A DNA stretch of 64,000 nucleotides from Gambelia wislizenii. Lineage: Eukaryota; Chordata; Lepidosauria; Squamata; Crotaphytidae. Shown here piece by piece: positions 1-10,730 of this stretch. The DNA lies in the NCBI GenBank assembly GCA_030847615.1, contig JAUMIR010000001.1, positions 291,488,187 through 291,552,186 on the forward strand. The letters run 5' to 3'. The position numbers and the translations under genes are program-made. The first letter of the stretch is position 1, and the number at the start of each line of letters is the position of its first letter. Below the pieces are notes generated by a model. That model saw only the letters and a program-made list of their open reading frames with translations. It did not search any database and had not been told where the DNA came from.

Positions 1-454
1 ATCTAAAATGTAAGTTAAACCTGTTATGTCTTCCTGCTTCCTTGCTGCAAGTTTTGAACAGTCAACACTTATTCCTATATTTCTGAATGCACATGGTCCT
101 AACTGGTTCACACTTCTCTTCTGAATATTGTTGTATGTACGTGCAAAAAAGGGAAGAGGTGAGAAATGCCCAAGTTGGACACTTCATTTTGATTGTTTCA
201 GCAAGTAACCACAACCTCATTAAGATTTTAGGTAACTTTCACAGTTGGCTCAAGTTTTTATAATTTTGGCTATACTAATTTACTAAAAGTTTTAAGAAAC
301 ATATTATTTCTTGGTCAGTCAGAATAACCTGTATAAGAAACTCTGATCTCAAAATTATAGCTTTACATATATTTCATTGTCCCATTATCTATAATCATAT
401 CTGACACTCCTTTATCTGAATGCTTACCCAGGTTGACTGCAGTTTCACTTAACT

Positions 455-730
455 GCAGTTGGGGAGAAAAGGTCTCTCTAGGCATCTGGAAGACCATAAA
501 AGAGGTGCTGGAGGTGGACTTTCTAAGCATCTGGAGATCTTCTAGTGTGACACTATAGTCAACTTCTGCCAGAGGTTGACCATAAAGTCATGCCAGATGC
601 CTAGAGAGGTGTCCTCTCTAGGAATTTTCTAGGTCCTCCAGCACAATTCTATGGCGGTTCACTACTGTCCGTGGTTTCAGGTAACCATAGTAAGTTCAGG
701 ACTGTATCCCCCATAGATATTTGCGGGGTG
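455..730 (-). mobile_element. Degenerate Tigger-like repeat in MARCHF7 intron 4
   Basis: The block GTCCTCTCTAGGAATTTTCT (611-630) and TCCTCCAGCACAATTCTATGG match, in reverse orientation, the core of the Tigger-like copy at 30877-31112. The end near 700-725 resembles the CCCCATA..ATCC terminus. Internal AGGCATCTGG/CCAGATGCCT sequences form short inverted repeats. The copy is too decayed for exact ends. Bases 1-454 and 731-1156 show nothing recognisable. Confidence 0.45.
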
Positions 731-1156
731 GAGACCTGTATCATAATAAATTTGTTAGAGTAACATTCAATGTTGGCTATCTACCAACAGAGGCTCTAGA
801 ATTTAATGAAAGTTTCCTTCAGTGGAAGGGTAAAGGAGGTGAACTATTTCCCTTTTTGTGCAGCAGCTTTGTCCCTCCCCCAAAATCCCAGCAGGACCCT
901 TGGAAACAGCATGGAAAGTAGTACAAATGAAGGAGAGAATCAGCAAAAATTGCTTTTGGATCAATACGACTGAAGGAAGTCTCATCAGGATCCAAGACTC
1001 TTCCTTCAGTAAAGGGACAACATTGTAAACAACTTTTTAAGGAGCCAAGTGCTTCTCTATAGTTTTTATATAATAGCATGATACTGATTAGCAAGAAGCT
1101 GGTTTGGAATATAGCAAAATAAAATCAAATTTTGAAGCTTTTAACATACAACTTAC

Positions 1157-1331
1157 CTGAAACAGTGTTTAAACCATTACTTCTCATACTAGAGGTAGAT
1201 GTATAAGAAAGTTTAGGTCTCTTAGAATCAGTATCCTGTTGCTGGTTATGCAGTCTTGAAGAATATGCTCCCTGAGTTCTTTCAGAGTCACCAAACCAAG
1301 AAGATGTAAGAGGCGAAGATGATGATGTAGA
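1157..1331 (-). CDS. MARCHF7: MARCHF7 exon 4 (58 codons plus 1 nt)
   Basis: The exon lies between acceptor TTGCTTGTAG (before 1331) and donor TTTCAG|GTAAGT (1156/1155). Phase 0 translation begins [25 protein letters not shown], then [14 protein letters not shown] and NGLNTVS. These blocks match the mammalian MARCHF7 segment after residue ~50 (STSAS...WYSESEITQG...[10 protein letters not shown]...NGLNTVS in my memory of the human protein). It ends in phase 1, needing the next exon to complete an Asp or similar codon. It is Ser-rich with a basic KRPK patch that could act as a nuclear signal (inference). The following large exon and the RING-CH exons are outside the window. Confidence 0.92.
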
Positions 1332-2474
1332 CTACAAGCAATGTTTTGAAATGGTTAATGTTTTTCTGCAAAATAAGAGTTGGATCTACAGCTTGTTACA
1401 GAACCTGACCTACACAGATAAGGTAGCAACAGATTAAATCAAACATTAGAAAAAAGATCTGGGTAAGATAATAAAGAAAGCTTGTATGTAAATGAAGTTA
1501 ATTTAAGAAGAATGTGTGTACCTTTAGATCAGAGAACCACTGGCTTACAGACATTTCTCACCCAAGGCAAGGATGTTCTTAGGTAAGCCCTGTCCTCATT
1601 CAGTGAGAAGAGCCCCTACTATCTTGATCAGTGACTGGAGATGAACAGGAGATTACTGTTATTTGACTCCCGAACACTGAGTAGCACCAGGGAACCCCTA
1701 CTATTATCCCAGATCAGCAATCAGAGATAGCACTGACTCCCAGGTGCTTGCAGCCTTTCTCTTCATATTGTTAAAGGATAGAAGAGGGTTCATTCACAAT
1801 GAGGTCAGAATTTGTTGTTCCTACAGTCACTGGTAATGTAAGCATGCCTCACTGCAAGTGCAATTTCTAAATTCCTAGTTAAGAGGTTTTCTTAATATCT
1901 AGGTAACTTGTAATGCAAATCAACTTTCAAGTTATTCCCTGGCTAAAGATATGTATTACTCTTTTATTAGCATCAGGTTAGACCTTAAAGGGAAACAAAA
2001 CAACCCCCATAAAAAGTATGACTACCCCGCTCTGTTTCTTAAGAAACAGGATCCTAACTACAGTTAGCTTGACACAGGACAGGGACAGCTGGATCTCACA
2101 AGAAGTTATTTTTCCTGTTGCTAATGGAGTTGAAATTTCATTACCTGTCTTTTTTTTTTCTTTGTACCTAGACCTCACAAGGCCAATAAGGGGCATGGTC
2201 ACTGCCTGCATTGAAATCCCTCAATAGCATCTTAACTAACAACATCTCAGACAGAATGTAGGCCTGTGACTTTAACATCATCACCATTTTATTCCTTTAT
2301 GATTTTTAACATCTTTGCCTGATGAAGAAGCCAGTGAAACTTCGAAAGCTTGCATAATGTCTTGTGTGCTTTGGAGCTGGCCCAAAAAAGGCATCACTGC
2401 TTGTGGAGTTTGGACTTTGTTGTATCCTACTATCTATGTCCATGTTTATTCAGTTTTAAATGTTCTGGTAACAA
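1332..2474. other. Intron 3 sequence, nothing recognised
   Basis: AT-rich intronic DNA with no convincing exon, RNA gene or identifiable repeat. The opposite-strand ORFs at 1978-2227 mirror each other and are shadows. Confidence 0.6.
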
Positions 2475-3015
2475 CTTAATGCAGTTGTACAGTGGTCTGT
2501 CTTTGAAGGCATTTCAGAAATTTCAAGTGGTACAGAATGCAGTAGTACAGCTGTTGACTGGAACGACAGTAGCACCCCCATATCTGTTGTTCGCCATCTG
2601 CTGATTCAATTATCTGTGGATGTCGACAACGGGGGAGGGAGTGGATGGGGGAGAGGAGTAGATCTCTCCTCCCTTCTCCCCGGCATCGCTCCAGTGGTGA
2701 GATTGGCAATGGGGGGGGGGAATAGATCTTGCCTCCCTTCTTCCAGAATCACTCCCGTGGTGGGAATGGCGATGGAGCGAAGGGAGGAGTAGATCTCGCC
2801 TCCCTTCTTCCCCCGGGATCATTCCCATGGCGGGAATGGTGACGGGCATTTACGATTGTCCATAGATTTCATTATCCACGGGGCCCCTGGAACCAATCCC
2901 CCATGGATCTGGGGTCCTACTGTATACAGCAAATATTACCACCTTTTTTTTTTCCTATCTGCACTGGCTGCCAATTTATTTTCAGTCCAAATTTATGTTG
3001 ACATTCGAAGCTGTA
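2475..3015 (+). mobile_element. L2-type LINE fragment (interrupted)
   Basis: The plus strand reads, in fragments, FQKFQVVQNAVVQLLTGT up to ~2566 and then a degenerate ITTFFFLSALAANLFSVQI after ~2923. These align with the conserved L2 run QVVQNAAARLLTG...ITPLLRSLHWLP..FRVQFK near the end of the reverse transcriptase ORF. The two halves are separated by the Tigger-like element at 2567-2922. Confidence 0.6.
2567..2922. mobile_element. Tigger-like non-autonomous element with internal minisatellite
   Basis: The ends are CAGTAGCACCCCCATATC and, at the right, GATCTGGGGTCCTACTG followed by TA, resembling pogo/Tigger TIRs. The body (about 2640-2840) holds three tandem ~65-bp GC-rich units, each containing AGTAGATCTCGCCTCCCTTC-like sequence and a C/GGCGGGAATGG-like motif. 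It lies inside the L2 fragment. Confidence 0.7.
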
Positions 3016-3665
3016 ACAGTGCACCCTATGCATATCTACTCAGAAACAAATTTCACCAAGTTCAATGAGAGTTTTCGCACATATTTGCATATAAATTTGC
3101 AGTCTAAATCACCCAGTATAGGACTACCCCCCCCCCACCAAATTTAAGCAATATGTGGACATAATATTCAGGTGAGGTTGCCATGTACTAGACACAGGCC
3201 ACTACTTTTGCCAACCTTTGTACATTTGAAAGATGCTTATTTTAGGATGTTTTGTCATTGATACTTAATGTGATGTTTTCCATTAACATTATTTGATTCT
3301 TTTTGTTAACTTTTATGCTACTTCATCTTTTGTAACCTATTTTTGGGAACTGTGACTGCTAAAACAGGATATACCTTTAAATATAATTTGGGGGAAAATA
3401 CATCTGGAATGTTAGGGTGGGGGATATGCCAGTTCCTTAAAATAACTTCATAATAATTCTGGACGTAAACCTTTCTTTTAAAAAGCTTGCAGATTCCGCC
3501 CCAAAATAAGTATGCTGCTTCCTTCTCATGTATTTGTCACGCTAGGTTGTTTTTTAAAGTGATATTATGCTGCTTTGGGTGTCTTTTTGGAAGAGCTCTC
3601 ATTACAAGCATATGCCTCATCTTTCATTCCTTTAACTTCCTCTCAGTCACCTCTTTATTTATGAA

Positions 3666-3886
3666 GCAGCATAACTCACAAAATAATATTTAGACCCCTC
3701 TAAAATTAGACCACCTTCAACTAGTAAAAGTAGCTGTTCACCAGATCACCCTTCTCCAATGCCTGGCATTGTACACATGTGAGCAGCATAACTCACAAAA
3801 TAATATTTAGACCCCTCTAAAATTAGACCACCTTCAACTAGTAGCAGTAGCTGTTCACTAGATCAGCCTTTTCCAATGCCTGGCAG
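3666..3886. repeat. Tandem duplication, period 117 bp
   Basis: GCAGCATAACTCACAAAATA begins at 3666 and again at 3783. The following ~100 bp is nearly identical in both copies, with only a handful of substitutions. This is a recent local duplication in intron 3. Confidence 0.93.
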
Positions 3887-6238
3887 AACAAGTTTGGACA
3901 ACCTGAAAATCAGAATCTACTGGGCCTGTTACAACTTCTTTCTTAAGTGGTTTCACAGAATTGTTACCACTACAACAGAGGCCTTACTTCTTGTAGAAGT
4001 TAATTTTGCCTCTAATTATGGAAGAATATAATGAAAGACAACTCTAGAAGATCAGTGTAACTAGTATATAGAGATCCTTGTATGGAAAGTAACTATATTC
4101 ACTTTAGTATACCAGACCCAGGCACTTAAGACATTATATGCAAGAATCATAATCCTGAATGGTTTAACGGGTTTAGGTGTCAATGTAATATACTCCCTGT
4201 GGTTTGCTTCCAATCTACAGCAAGGTACCCACCATTTATGAAATTGCACATTAATCCAACACAGAGCACATGGTCAAGAAATTACCGAGGAATGTATGAC
4301 CATGGACGATTAGCTATACACAAGATGGTAAAAGTGGGCAAAAAGCAACATATTCACAACAAAAAATAAACATATTTTGAGGTGTAGGCAATCCCACATC
4401 ATCAAGAGCCTATGCAGGCATTCTCCCTTACGAAGTTACAACTGCATGAGAATGCCAACAAGGCTGCACCTGATTTTGAAAACTTCTGTATCACAAGAGA
4501 GCTTAGCGCCACATAGTAAACTCCCTTTTACAGACATGCCCCCCTCCATTACATGCATGGTGTAGCCATCATCTTCTCAAAACATAACTGTTAACTGTAT
4601 AAAGGGAAATGCCTGAATAGAGTTAATCTTGCATTCATTAAGTTTCAACTTGCTCTCCTTCATGTGGTCTTCCTCTTTAATGTTTTATGTCTTTTCAGTT
4701 TCAAGACTGAGGTATATACCTCTCCCAATCTTTAGAAATCACTTAGCCAACTATAGGCATGCATGCTCACATGTGTACAAAAACACAGACACACACACAT
4801 ATTAATTCCACATTACTAAGAATTTAGGCTTAAATCCAACTGTTAGTCCCAACCAAAGTACACCTACTGAATCAACAGGAATTTGTTATGTACGTTCCAG
4901 TGATTCAATGCATCTATTCTAGCTGGACTAACAACTGATCTAAGCCTCAGGAACATAAGCATGAGCAAACATGTTAACAAGCCACACCATAAGTTGAAGA
5001 ATCTGCCTTCTAAGATACAACCACGTACCTAAATAAAGAATCCTGACACTTTTTCAGAGAAGTATGGTTACAGAACACGACTTTTTTTTCTTTTTAACAT
5101 ACATACATACATCTAACTGCCTACACTTTTTATACTCAAGACACAGAGAAGAGTTTCATTACCACATCATGAATTCATAGCATTGTTTCCCTGTTCCTAC
5201 CTACTGCCAGCCAATGTTTCATGTTCTAGTTCTCCTTGGCCTCATCTCTTTCAAGGGGTTAACAATTAAGATGGGATTAACTCAACTAATATGGCGAAAT
5301 GGTAAAGATGTAGCCACAAATGGATTTTATGTCCATTAAGTTTTTTAATATATCCATTTCATTTGGCCTAAGAAAACATGAACAATTAGCCACTTTGAGT
5401 CTCATTACTGAGAAAAAGGCAAGATATACATGAAAATAATGATTTTTTTTCCACCCATAGTGAACTGCACTTGCACAATTATTTTCCTGATAAACACATG
5501 TAGCAAAAAAATATGTTATGCAGCATTTAAAAATTACAAAGCACTAGAGTCACTGAGCAAAAGATAACCAATAATTCACTGCCTGTAAACAATGTAGGAT
5601 AGCAATAAGACAATAACTAAAGCATTTATGAAAGAAGGTGGTGAAACCAGATTTCAAAAAGCTAAGCACAAATACCAACAGTGCTTGGATCTATTTATTT
5701 TTTAAATACACTCACAGGCAACTGCCAGCTATGGAACTCTGTAAGGAAACACACTTCAGTTCCCCCCAACATCAACTCTGCTTATATTTTTGGATGCTTC
5801 TCAAATATTTTTTGCTCTAACATAGTAAACAACATGCCCTCTTTCAGGTGGTAGTTTTTCAAGAGTCCCGTACACTCTCTCACACTCACTCACACAAACT
5901 CATTTCTGCTCTGGTCATGTCCTGTATGTATAATTATGTTCAAGAGATTTAAAGGAGGGCAAATTGCCCCCAAACATCACAAAAACTAACATCACTTAAC
6001 AATAATTCCCACCCAAAGGCTGGGAGACGCACTATTTGTCATTTCAGAACAAAACTGATTGTTGGTCCCTCAATTTTAGGGGAATGGGATGCAGGGACTT
6101 TTGGTGGCTATATGCAAATTCACACTTTGCCCACCTCTACTCCATTGCAATTCCTACACATCTAAACTTCCTAAAATTAAGCTACATTTTTTGTAATCTT
6201 CGGTTCATCATCACAGCATTAAAGTACTGATGTTGTTT
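3887..6238. other. Intron 3 sequence, no gene seen
   Basis: AT-rich, no exon-like ORF with splice signals was found. Contains only a short (TACA)n run near 5096-5113 and a (CACT)n-like patch near 5876-5895. Confidence 0.6.
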
Positions 6239-6243
6239 CCATG

Positions 6244-6831
6244 GAGATTATCAGATGGGTTAAATATGGCATTACATGAATGCCAGGAGATCGCTAAAGA
6301 GCTTCCCTTTTAGAAGACATCGTTCCCCTCTCACTTTGCTCTGGTGCTGCCAGAGCTCCTTTCTATTCATGGACTAAGCCGTGAATAGATCACCGTTCTG
6401 TTTCTGTAACGGAGAGGCGTGCCTCTGAAAAGGTGCCCTGTTATGCTAGTGCGATGCCAGCATCAGTGGGAGGTCCATGCCAGAACACTTCCGGGTGCAA
6501 ATGGGACATCGAGGTAAGTGAAACACTTTTTTGTACCTTCCCCAGGTTACTTGTTTTTTTAAGCGTGTTTTTGTGCCTGCTGACAGTCTTTCTATTTTAT
6601 TTGGCTTTTTATTTCTGAATTTCCCGCGTGATCGTCTTCTTGCGAGAACGGGCGGGATTCCCATTCCAGGAAGTGAATGAGGCTCTGTTCAAGCTCCATT
6701 CATTCCTGGGCTTGCTGGGGGCAAAGGTAGGTATAAAACTTTTCGTTGGTCTGCCGGGATGGGGATGGGAGAGGGGCAGGAAAGGAGACTACAAAATGGC
6801 AACACTATTTTTGTTCCCGTCTGAAAATCTC
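6244..6831 (+). mobile_element. 588-bp DNA transposon with GAGATTATCAGA ends and 5-bp TSD
   Basis: The termini are GAGATTATCAGATG and GTCTGAAAATCTC, flanked by a 5-bp TSD CCATG (6239-6243 and 6832-6836). The internal sequence is closely related to 16935-17509: shared blocks include GCCAGAACACTTCCGGGTG and AGGAAGTGAATGAGGCTCTG. There is no transposase ORF, so it is non-autonomous. Confidence 0.85.
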
Positions 6832-6949
6832 CCATGTTTCCTGAGACTTTTTACAATAAATTAACATCACAGCTATGCATTAACCAGTTTTTCCTGGTAC
6901 AGAAAGCATTTAAAGAGAACCTGTGGGAGACAAAATTAACACCTCTTAC

Positions 6950-7108
6950 CAATCTGTTTCTGCTTCCCAAAAATCTTCCAGACCATGGACGATCAAATGT
7001 TCCTGAGTAGCGAGCTGGAGATGAAGTTGGAAGCTTCCATGGGCTTTCATATGCTTCTCTTTCTCCAACTGTCCAGTCTCTACTCGAACTATGCAGCCTG
7101 TTAGATTC
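6950..7108 (-). CDS. MARCHF7: Probable MARCHF7 cassette exon (53 codons, phase 0/0)
   Basis: A minus-strand segment of exactly 159 nt lies between acceptor CTGCTTTATAG (before 7108) and donor TTG|GTAAGA (6949/6948). It is open in phase 0, reading ESNRLHSSSRDWTVGERE and ending FLGSRNRL, with no stop in 53 codons. Entry and exit phases are both 0, so it can join exon 2 to exon 4 or be skipped without a frameshift. Composition (Ser, Arg, Pro, Trp) fits the low-complexity MARCHF7 N-terminal half. In the mammalian protein, as I remember it, exon 2 joins directly to the exon-4 sequence, so this would be an added or mammal-lost exon. A different frame of the same DNA contains an ATG-initiated 65-codon ORF, which I treat as a shadow. 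Chance openness cannot be excluded without RNA. Confidence 0.72.
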
Positions 7109-9351
7109 CTATAAAGCAGTATGATTATCTTCCTCAATTCCATTCAAGTCATCATATCTCATAGTTAATAAGCACTTGTAGGTTTTAATCAACAGCATTA
7201 GATTATTTAAGGTTTATGTTGTTGGACAATTATTTATATCTTCTACGGGGCTTTTAGCCAGGACCAAACTAAAATGTGAATTTTGCCTATCCCAATACAT
7301 TTGTTCACATGTACTAAAATGGGCACAGCCAGATCACATAATATCATTATTAATGGTATTCCATTATTAGGAATACCAGCAGACCCAAAAAGGAACTTTG
7401 TTTCAGTTCAACTATTTCCAAATAGAATGTAACACCACTATACCTCCCACTCTGCAGAAGAAAGAAGAAAATCAACACATATGGATCACTATTAAAAGTA
7501 ACAACAGGACCAAAAATACATGCCTAAATGACATTCCCCAAATTACAAGGAAGTCAACATGCACAGAACTCTACCTAAAAACATAACAAGACAAATATAA
7601 TGAGTGCTTCATATGTGTTGAGCTTTATACTGTAAATTGTGGTATTCTGTTCAGGTCTGAAACTTTGAAATTCTTGATTATTTGTTAATTGTATGGGCTT
7701 ATATTTAATTATATTTTACAACTGCATTCTCTAGCATCTGTTTCTCTCTCTTTCTCTCTCTCTCTCTCTCTTCAAGTATTTGTGATAGACTTTTTTATTT
7801 GTGTGTCTATGGTTGAGACCCTTCCCTTTATGTTTGTTGGTGATACTTCTTTTACTTCAGTTCCCCCACTTACTGAGATCATTATCTGAGGAAATCTTCC
7901 AGGTAACCTTGTGAGTGTATAGGAAAACAAGAACATTTTCAGCTGTGCCTCCCAGTCTCTGGAAGTTTATCATGGAAGACTTGTTTGGCACTTAGGCTAG
8001 CATCATTTCAACACCAAGCAATAACCATTCTATTCTCCTAAGCATTTTAAAACTTTAGATTTTTCAAACATTTTAGAAGCCACTATGGATATTTTCACCT
8101 GATGTGTTTCATGACTGTAGTGCACTGTATGAGGCACAGCATTTTTATTTGTTTTTATTGTAACCTGTTGTATTGCAGCATTCAAGCAAATTAGACACTG
8201 ATCAACTGCTCTGCTTGTTTTTCCACAAGACCTCCAGTTCAGAACTCTGGAGTGACAATTATTGCTAACAATTTGTCACTTGGTACTGAAAATAATTCTA
8301 CTTTCAGCACAATATGTTACAGTTGTCTAATAGCTGTGACCTCACTGTTTTGCACTAAATATTATCTAGGCAATTTTGTCTCAGTTAAAGACATCAAACA
8401 TGTAAGAACTGCACTTTTAGCAGAATCTTTGCTGCATTCATTTCCCTTCTGCTTCAGCCATATAATTTTATCTGCATAGCCACATCGATGTACTTCTCAC
8501 ATAAGCAAGTTCCCTCATTTCTTCCTGCATTTTGAGGATCAGTAAGCCACAGGGAATACAGTAAAATGACAAAGGCTACAGGGGGGGGAAGGCAGAGAAA
8601 AGTGACAAAGAGAAAGTAATGGCAACCATAATTATGGTATCCAGTTAATTAATCCTCCCAATGATGGCTTCTGCCAGTGGTAAGCACTTTCACTGGCAGA
8701 CCCTCCTCAAAAGCTGTTCTCAAGAATTGCGGGGAAACCTTTGGAGCAGATTTTTGCAGTAGGGAAAAAGGAGGAAGTCCCATGGTATAAGCATACTTCT
8801 ATTTAACACTCTGAGAAGGTAAAAAGAATGAGTTGAGTATCATAAAACACTTTCATTGTTTATTCCCCAGAGCCCTTCTGTGCTGAATCATTCATTCTGG
8901 CCCTTTTTTAAAAAAGAAGCTACAATGTTCAGTTACAGATCTATAAAACTGAGTTGAGTGGCATTATATCTCTACCACTATTGTTAAATATTTAGCAATG
9001 GTAGTCTTTGGTCTTCATGATAAAGTGAAAATCCTAAATTTACCCTCTATAAAATGTTTCTCAATGAAGAATCCAATGAATTGCTTAGAGTGCACTAGAG
9101 AAATTCTGTATCATCTAGGGTTTACCCCACCAACTAGTGTAGGACGAAATATTTTTAGTAGAGGAATTATATTTGGTTAGCCACATTTTAAATTAAACTG
9201 CAGAAGTAAGAACTGTTAGTCAAACAAAGAATGGTCCAAATTAGGTATTTTTTATATACTCAAGTTGACATTGTGGGCCCTTGAGATGGCACAAGCACAG
9301 CAGTTGAAGATGACCAGATCATCTTTTGTTACCAAATGAATGTTTGTTTAC
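7109..9351. other. Intron 2, no gene seen
   Basis: AT-rich intronic DNA. The only clear feature is a (CT)n microsatellite at about 7741-7772. A short imperfect inverted repeat (GCCAGTGGTAAGCACTTTCACTGGC) lies near 8674. Confidence 0.6.
7741..7772. repeat. (CT)n microsatellite
   Basis: Nearly pure CT dinucleotides, broken by one TTT. Confidence 0.9.
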
Positions 9352-9504
9352 CTGGCATCCAGATTCCGATCTCAATGGAGACTCCCTTGTACGATATGAG
9401 TCAGTTAAACCAGTTCCTCCACTTCCAACTCCTGTCCTAGCACTTCGTGTACTGGATGTCTGAACGGATACCCTTCGTGGAATTCTTGAGGGCTTTGAGT
9501 CCAT
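9352..9504 (-). CDS. MARCHF7: MARCHF7 exon 2, first coding exon (51 codons)
   Basis: Start of the MARCHF7 E3 ligase reading frame. The ATG (9504-9502) opens MDSKPSRIPRRVSVQ, matching the conserved N-terminus of this family. The full exon is 9352-9514: the minus-strand acceptor TTATTTCACAG precedes 9514, leaving 10 nt of 5'UTR (TATACAGAAA) before the ATG. Translation runs 51 codons and ends SESGCQ. The donor is CAG|GTAAAC at 9351/9350, phase 0. An upstream in-frame ATG exists in the genomic DNA but lies in the intron, 5' of the acceptor, so I chose the MDSK start. The segment is Ser/Arg/Thr-rich and probably disordered, as is usual for the N-terminal half of this protein. Next exon is 6950 or 1331, both in phase. 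Confidence 0.92.
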
Positions 9505-9699
9505 TTTCTGTATACTGTGAAATAAATATTCAGGTTTCTCAATCAATAGAGTGTGTACTTTGCAGTAAAATACCAGTGAAGATTATGAATTTATTACTTA
9601 TGTGGCTTACAATTGTACATTCTGCTCCAGTGCTTATCCAACACACTGAATATCAACATATTAAAGTTAAATCAAGTTGCAAAACAGGACCATGACCAT

Positions 9700-9766
9700 G
9701 TCAGTTACGATGCAGACTTTAAACAGGGCCTTTGCAATCCTTTCCAACTCTAAGATTCTATGAGAT
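9700..9766 (+). mobile_element. CR1 LINE 3'-end fragment
   Basis: The block CCTTTCCAACTCTAAGATTC followed by TATGAGATT resembles the CR1 3' terminus, which ends in TTCCAACTCTATGATTCTATGA-type sequence. It is severely 5'-truncated, as is usual for CR1. Confidence 0.6.
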
Positions 9767-10502
9767 TAAAAAACAAACAACACCCTGTAAAGTCATTTTT
9801 CAGTAAAGAGATGATGATTAGGTTACCTTAATAATGAGAGTGACACTGCCTTCTTATAGTTTTTACAAAGCAGTACACATAAAAATCTAAACAATCCAAT
9901 AATGCTTCCTAGCAACCTTTAAAAAGACAGTGTTCAACACACTGAAATTTCACATAAGCAGCACAGATGGAAAAGGCCCAAAATAATCCAAGATGGCCAA
10001 AATAAAGTATGTTCAAATCCAGACATAATAGGCACTAGGGGTTTCAGCATAAGGCAGTTTTTAACTGGAATGTTTTAAGCTAGAATTACTCTAGCTTGAT
10101 ACATAACTTTAACTATTGATCAAAAAAGCTAAATTCATGCATACAGTACTTAGTGGAACTGCTCCTAGAAATGGACCTACAAATATATACCATGGCAAAA
10201 CAGGATATCAAGTTATAGCTAAAGACCATGAGAGAGCATTGGCCAAAAGAAAAGCCAAAGCAGTTAAAGGGCAGAGACCATCTGGCCCAAGAAATTTCTG
10301 AAATACACAGTAGGAAAGAGCATAGTAGGGAAGAGCACACATCTTTACAGAAACCACAGAAAAGCCATATGCATATCTTTAGGTACAATAATCATATTAC
10401 AAGAAGATGCAATTTGATGCAAGAAGATACACTGGGCATATCTTTCAATAAACTTGTTATCCTGTATATCTCTATACAGTCAAATAACCTAACCTGTACT
10501 AT
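9767..10502. other. Intron 1 sequence, nothing recognised
   Basis: AT-rich. Short overlapping ORFs at 10113-10388 lack splice context and match nothing I recognise. Confidence 0.5.
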
Positions 10503-10730
10503 GCTGTTGTTGTGTGCCTTCAAGTAATTTTCAGCTTATGGAGAGCCTATCATGGGGTTTTCTTGGCAAGATTTATTCAGAGTGGGTTTGCCATTGCTCT
10601 TCTCTGAGGCTGAGAGAGTGTGAATTGCCCAAAGTCACCCAGTGGATTTTCATGGCTGATCGGGGATTTGAATCCTGGTTGCCAGAGTCATAGTGCCATG
10701 CTCAAACAACGACACCACACTGGCTGTCTT
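10503..10730 (-). mobile_element. tRNA-derived MIR-like squamate SINE
   Basis: Reverse orientation. The left end is the tail complement GTTGTTGTGTGCCTTCAAGT. The core contains GAGGCTGAGAGAGTGTGA and AAAGTCACCCAGTGG, and the tRNA-like head complement GGGATTTGAATCCTGG is at the right. The core resembles MIR/CORE-SINEs. Full length, ~80% like the other copies. Confidence 0.85.

Noticed and set aside
10116..10527. Small plus-strand ORFs with a basic C-terminus (KRKAKAVKGQR)
   Set aside because: No splice signals, no recognisable family, and the opposite strand is equally open; could be chance in an intron.
10503..10730. Possible tRNA gene from the GGGATTTGAATCC box
   Set aside because: It is the tRNA-derived head of a SINE, without a cloverleaf.
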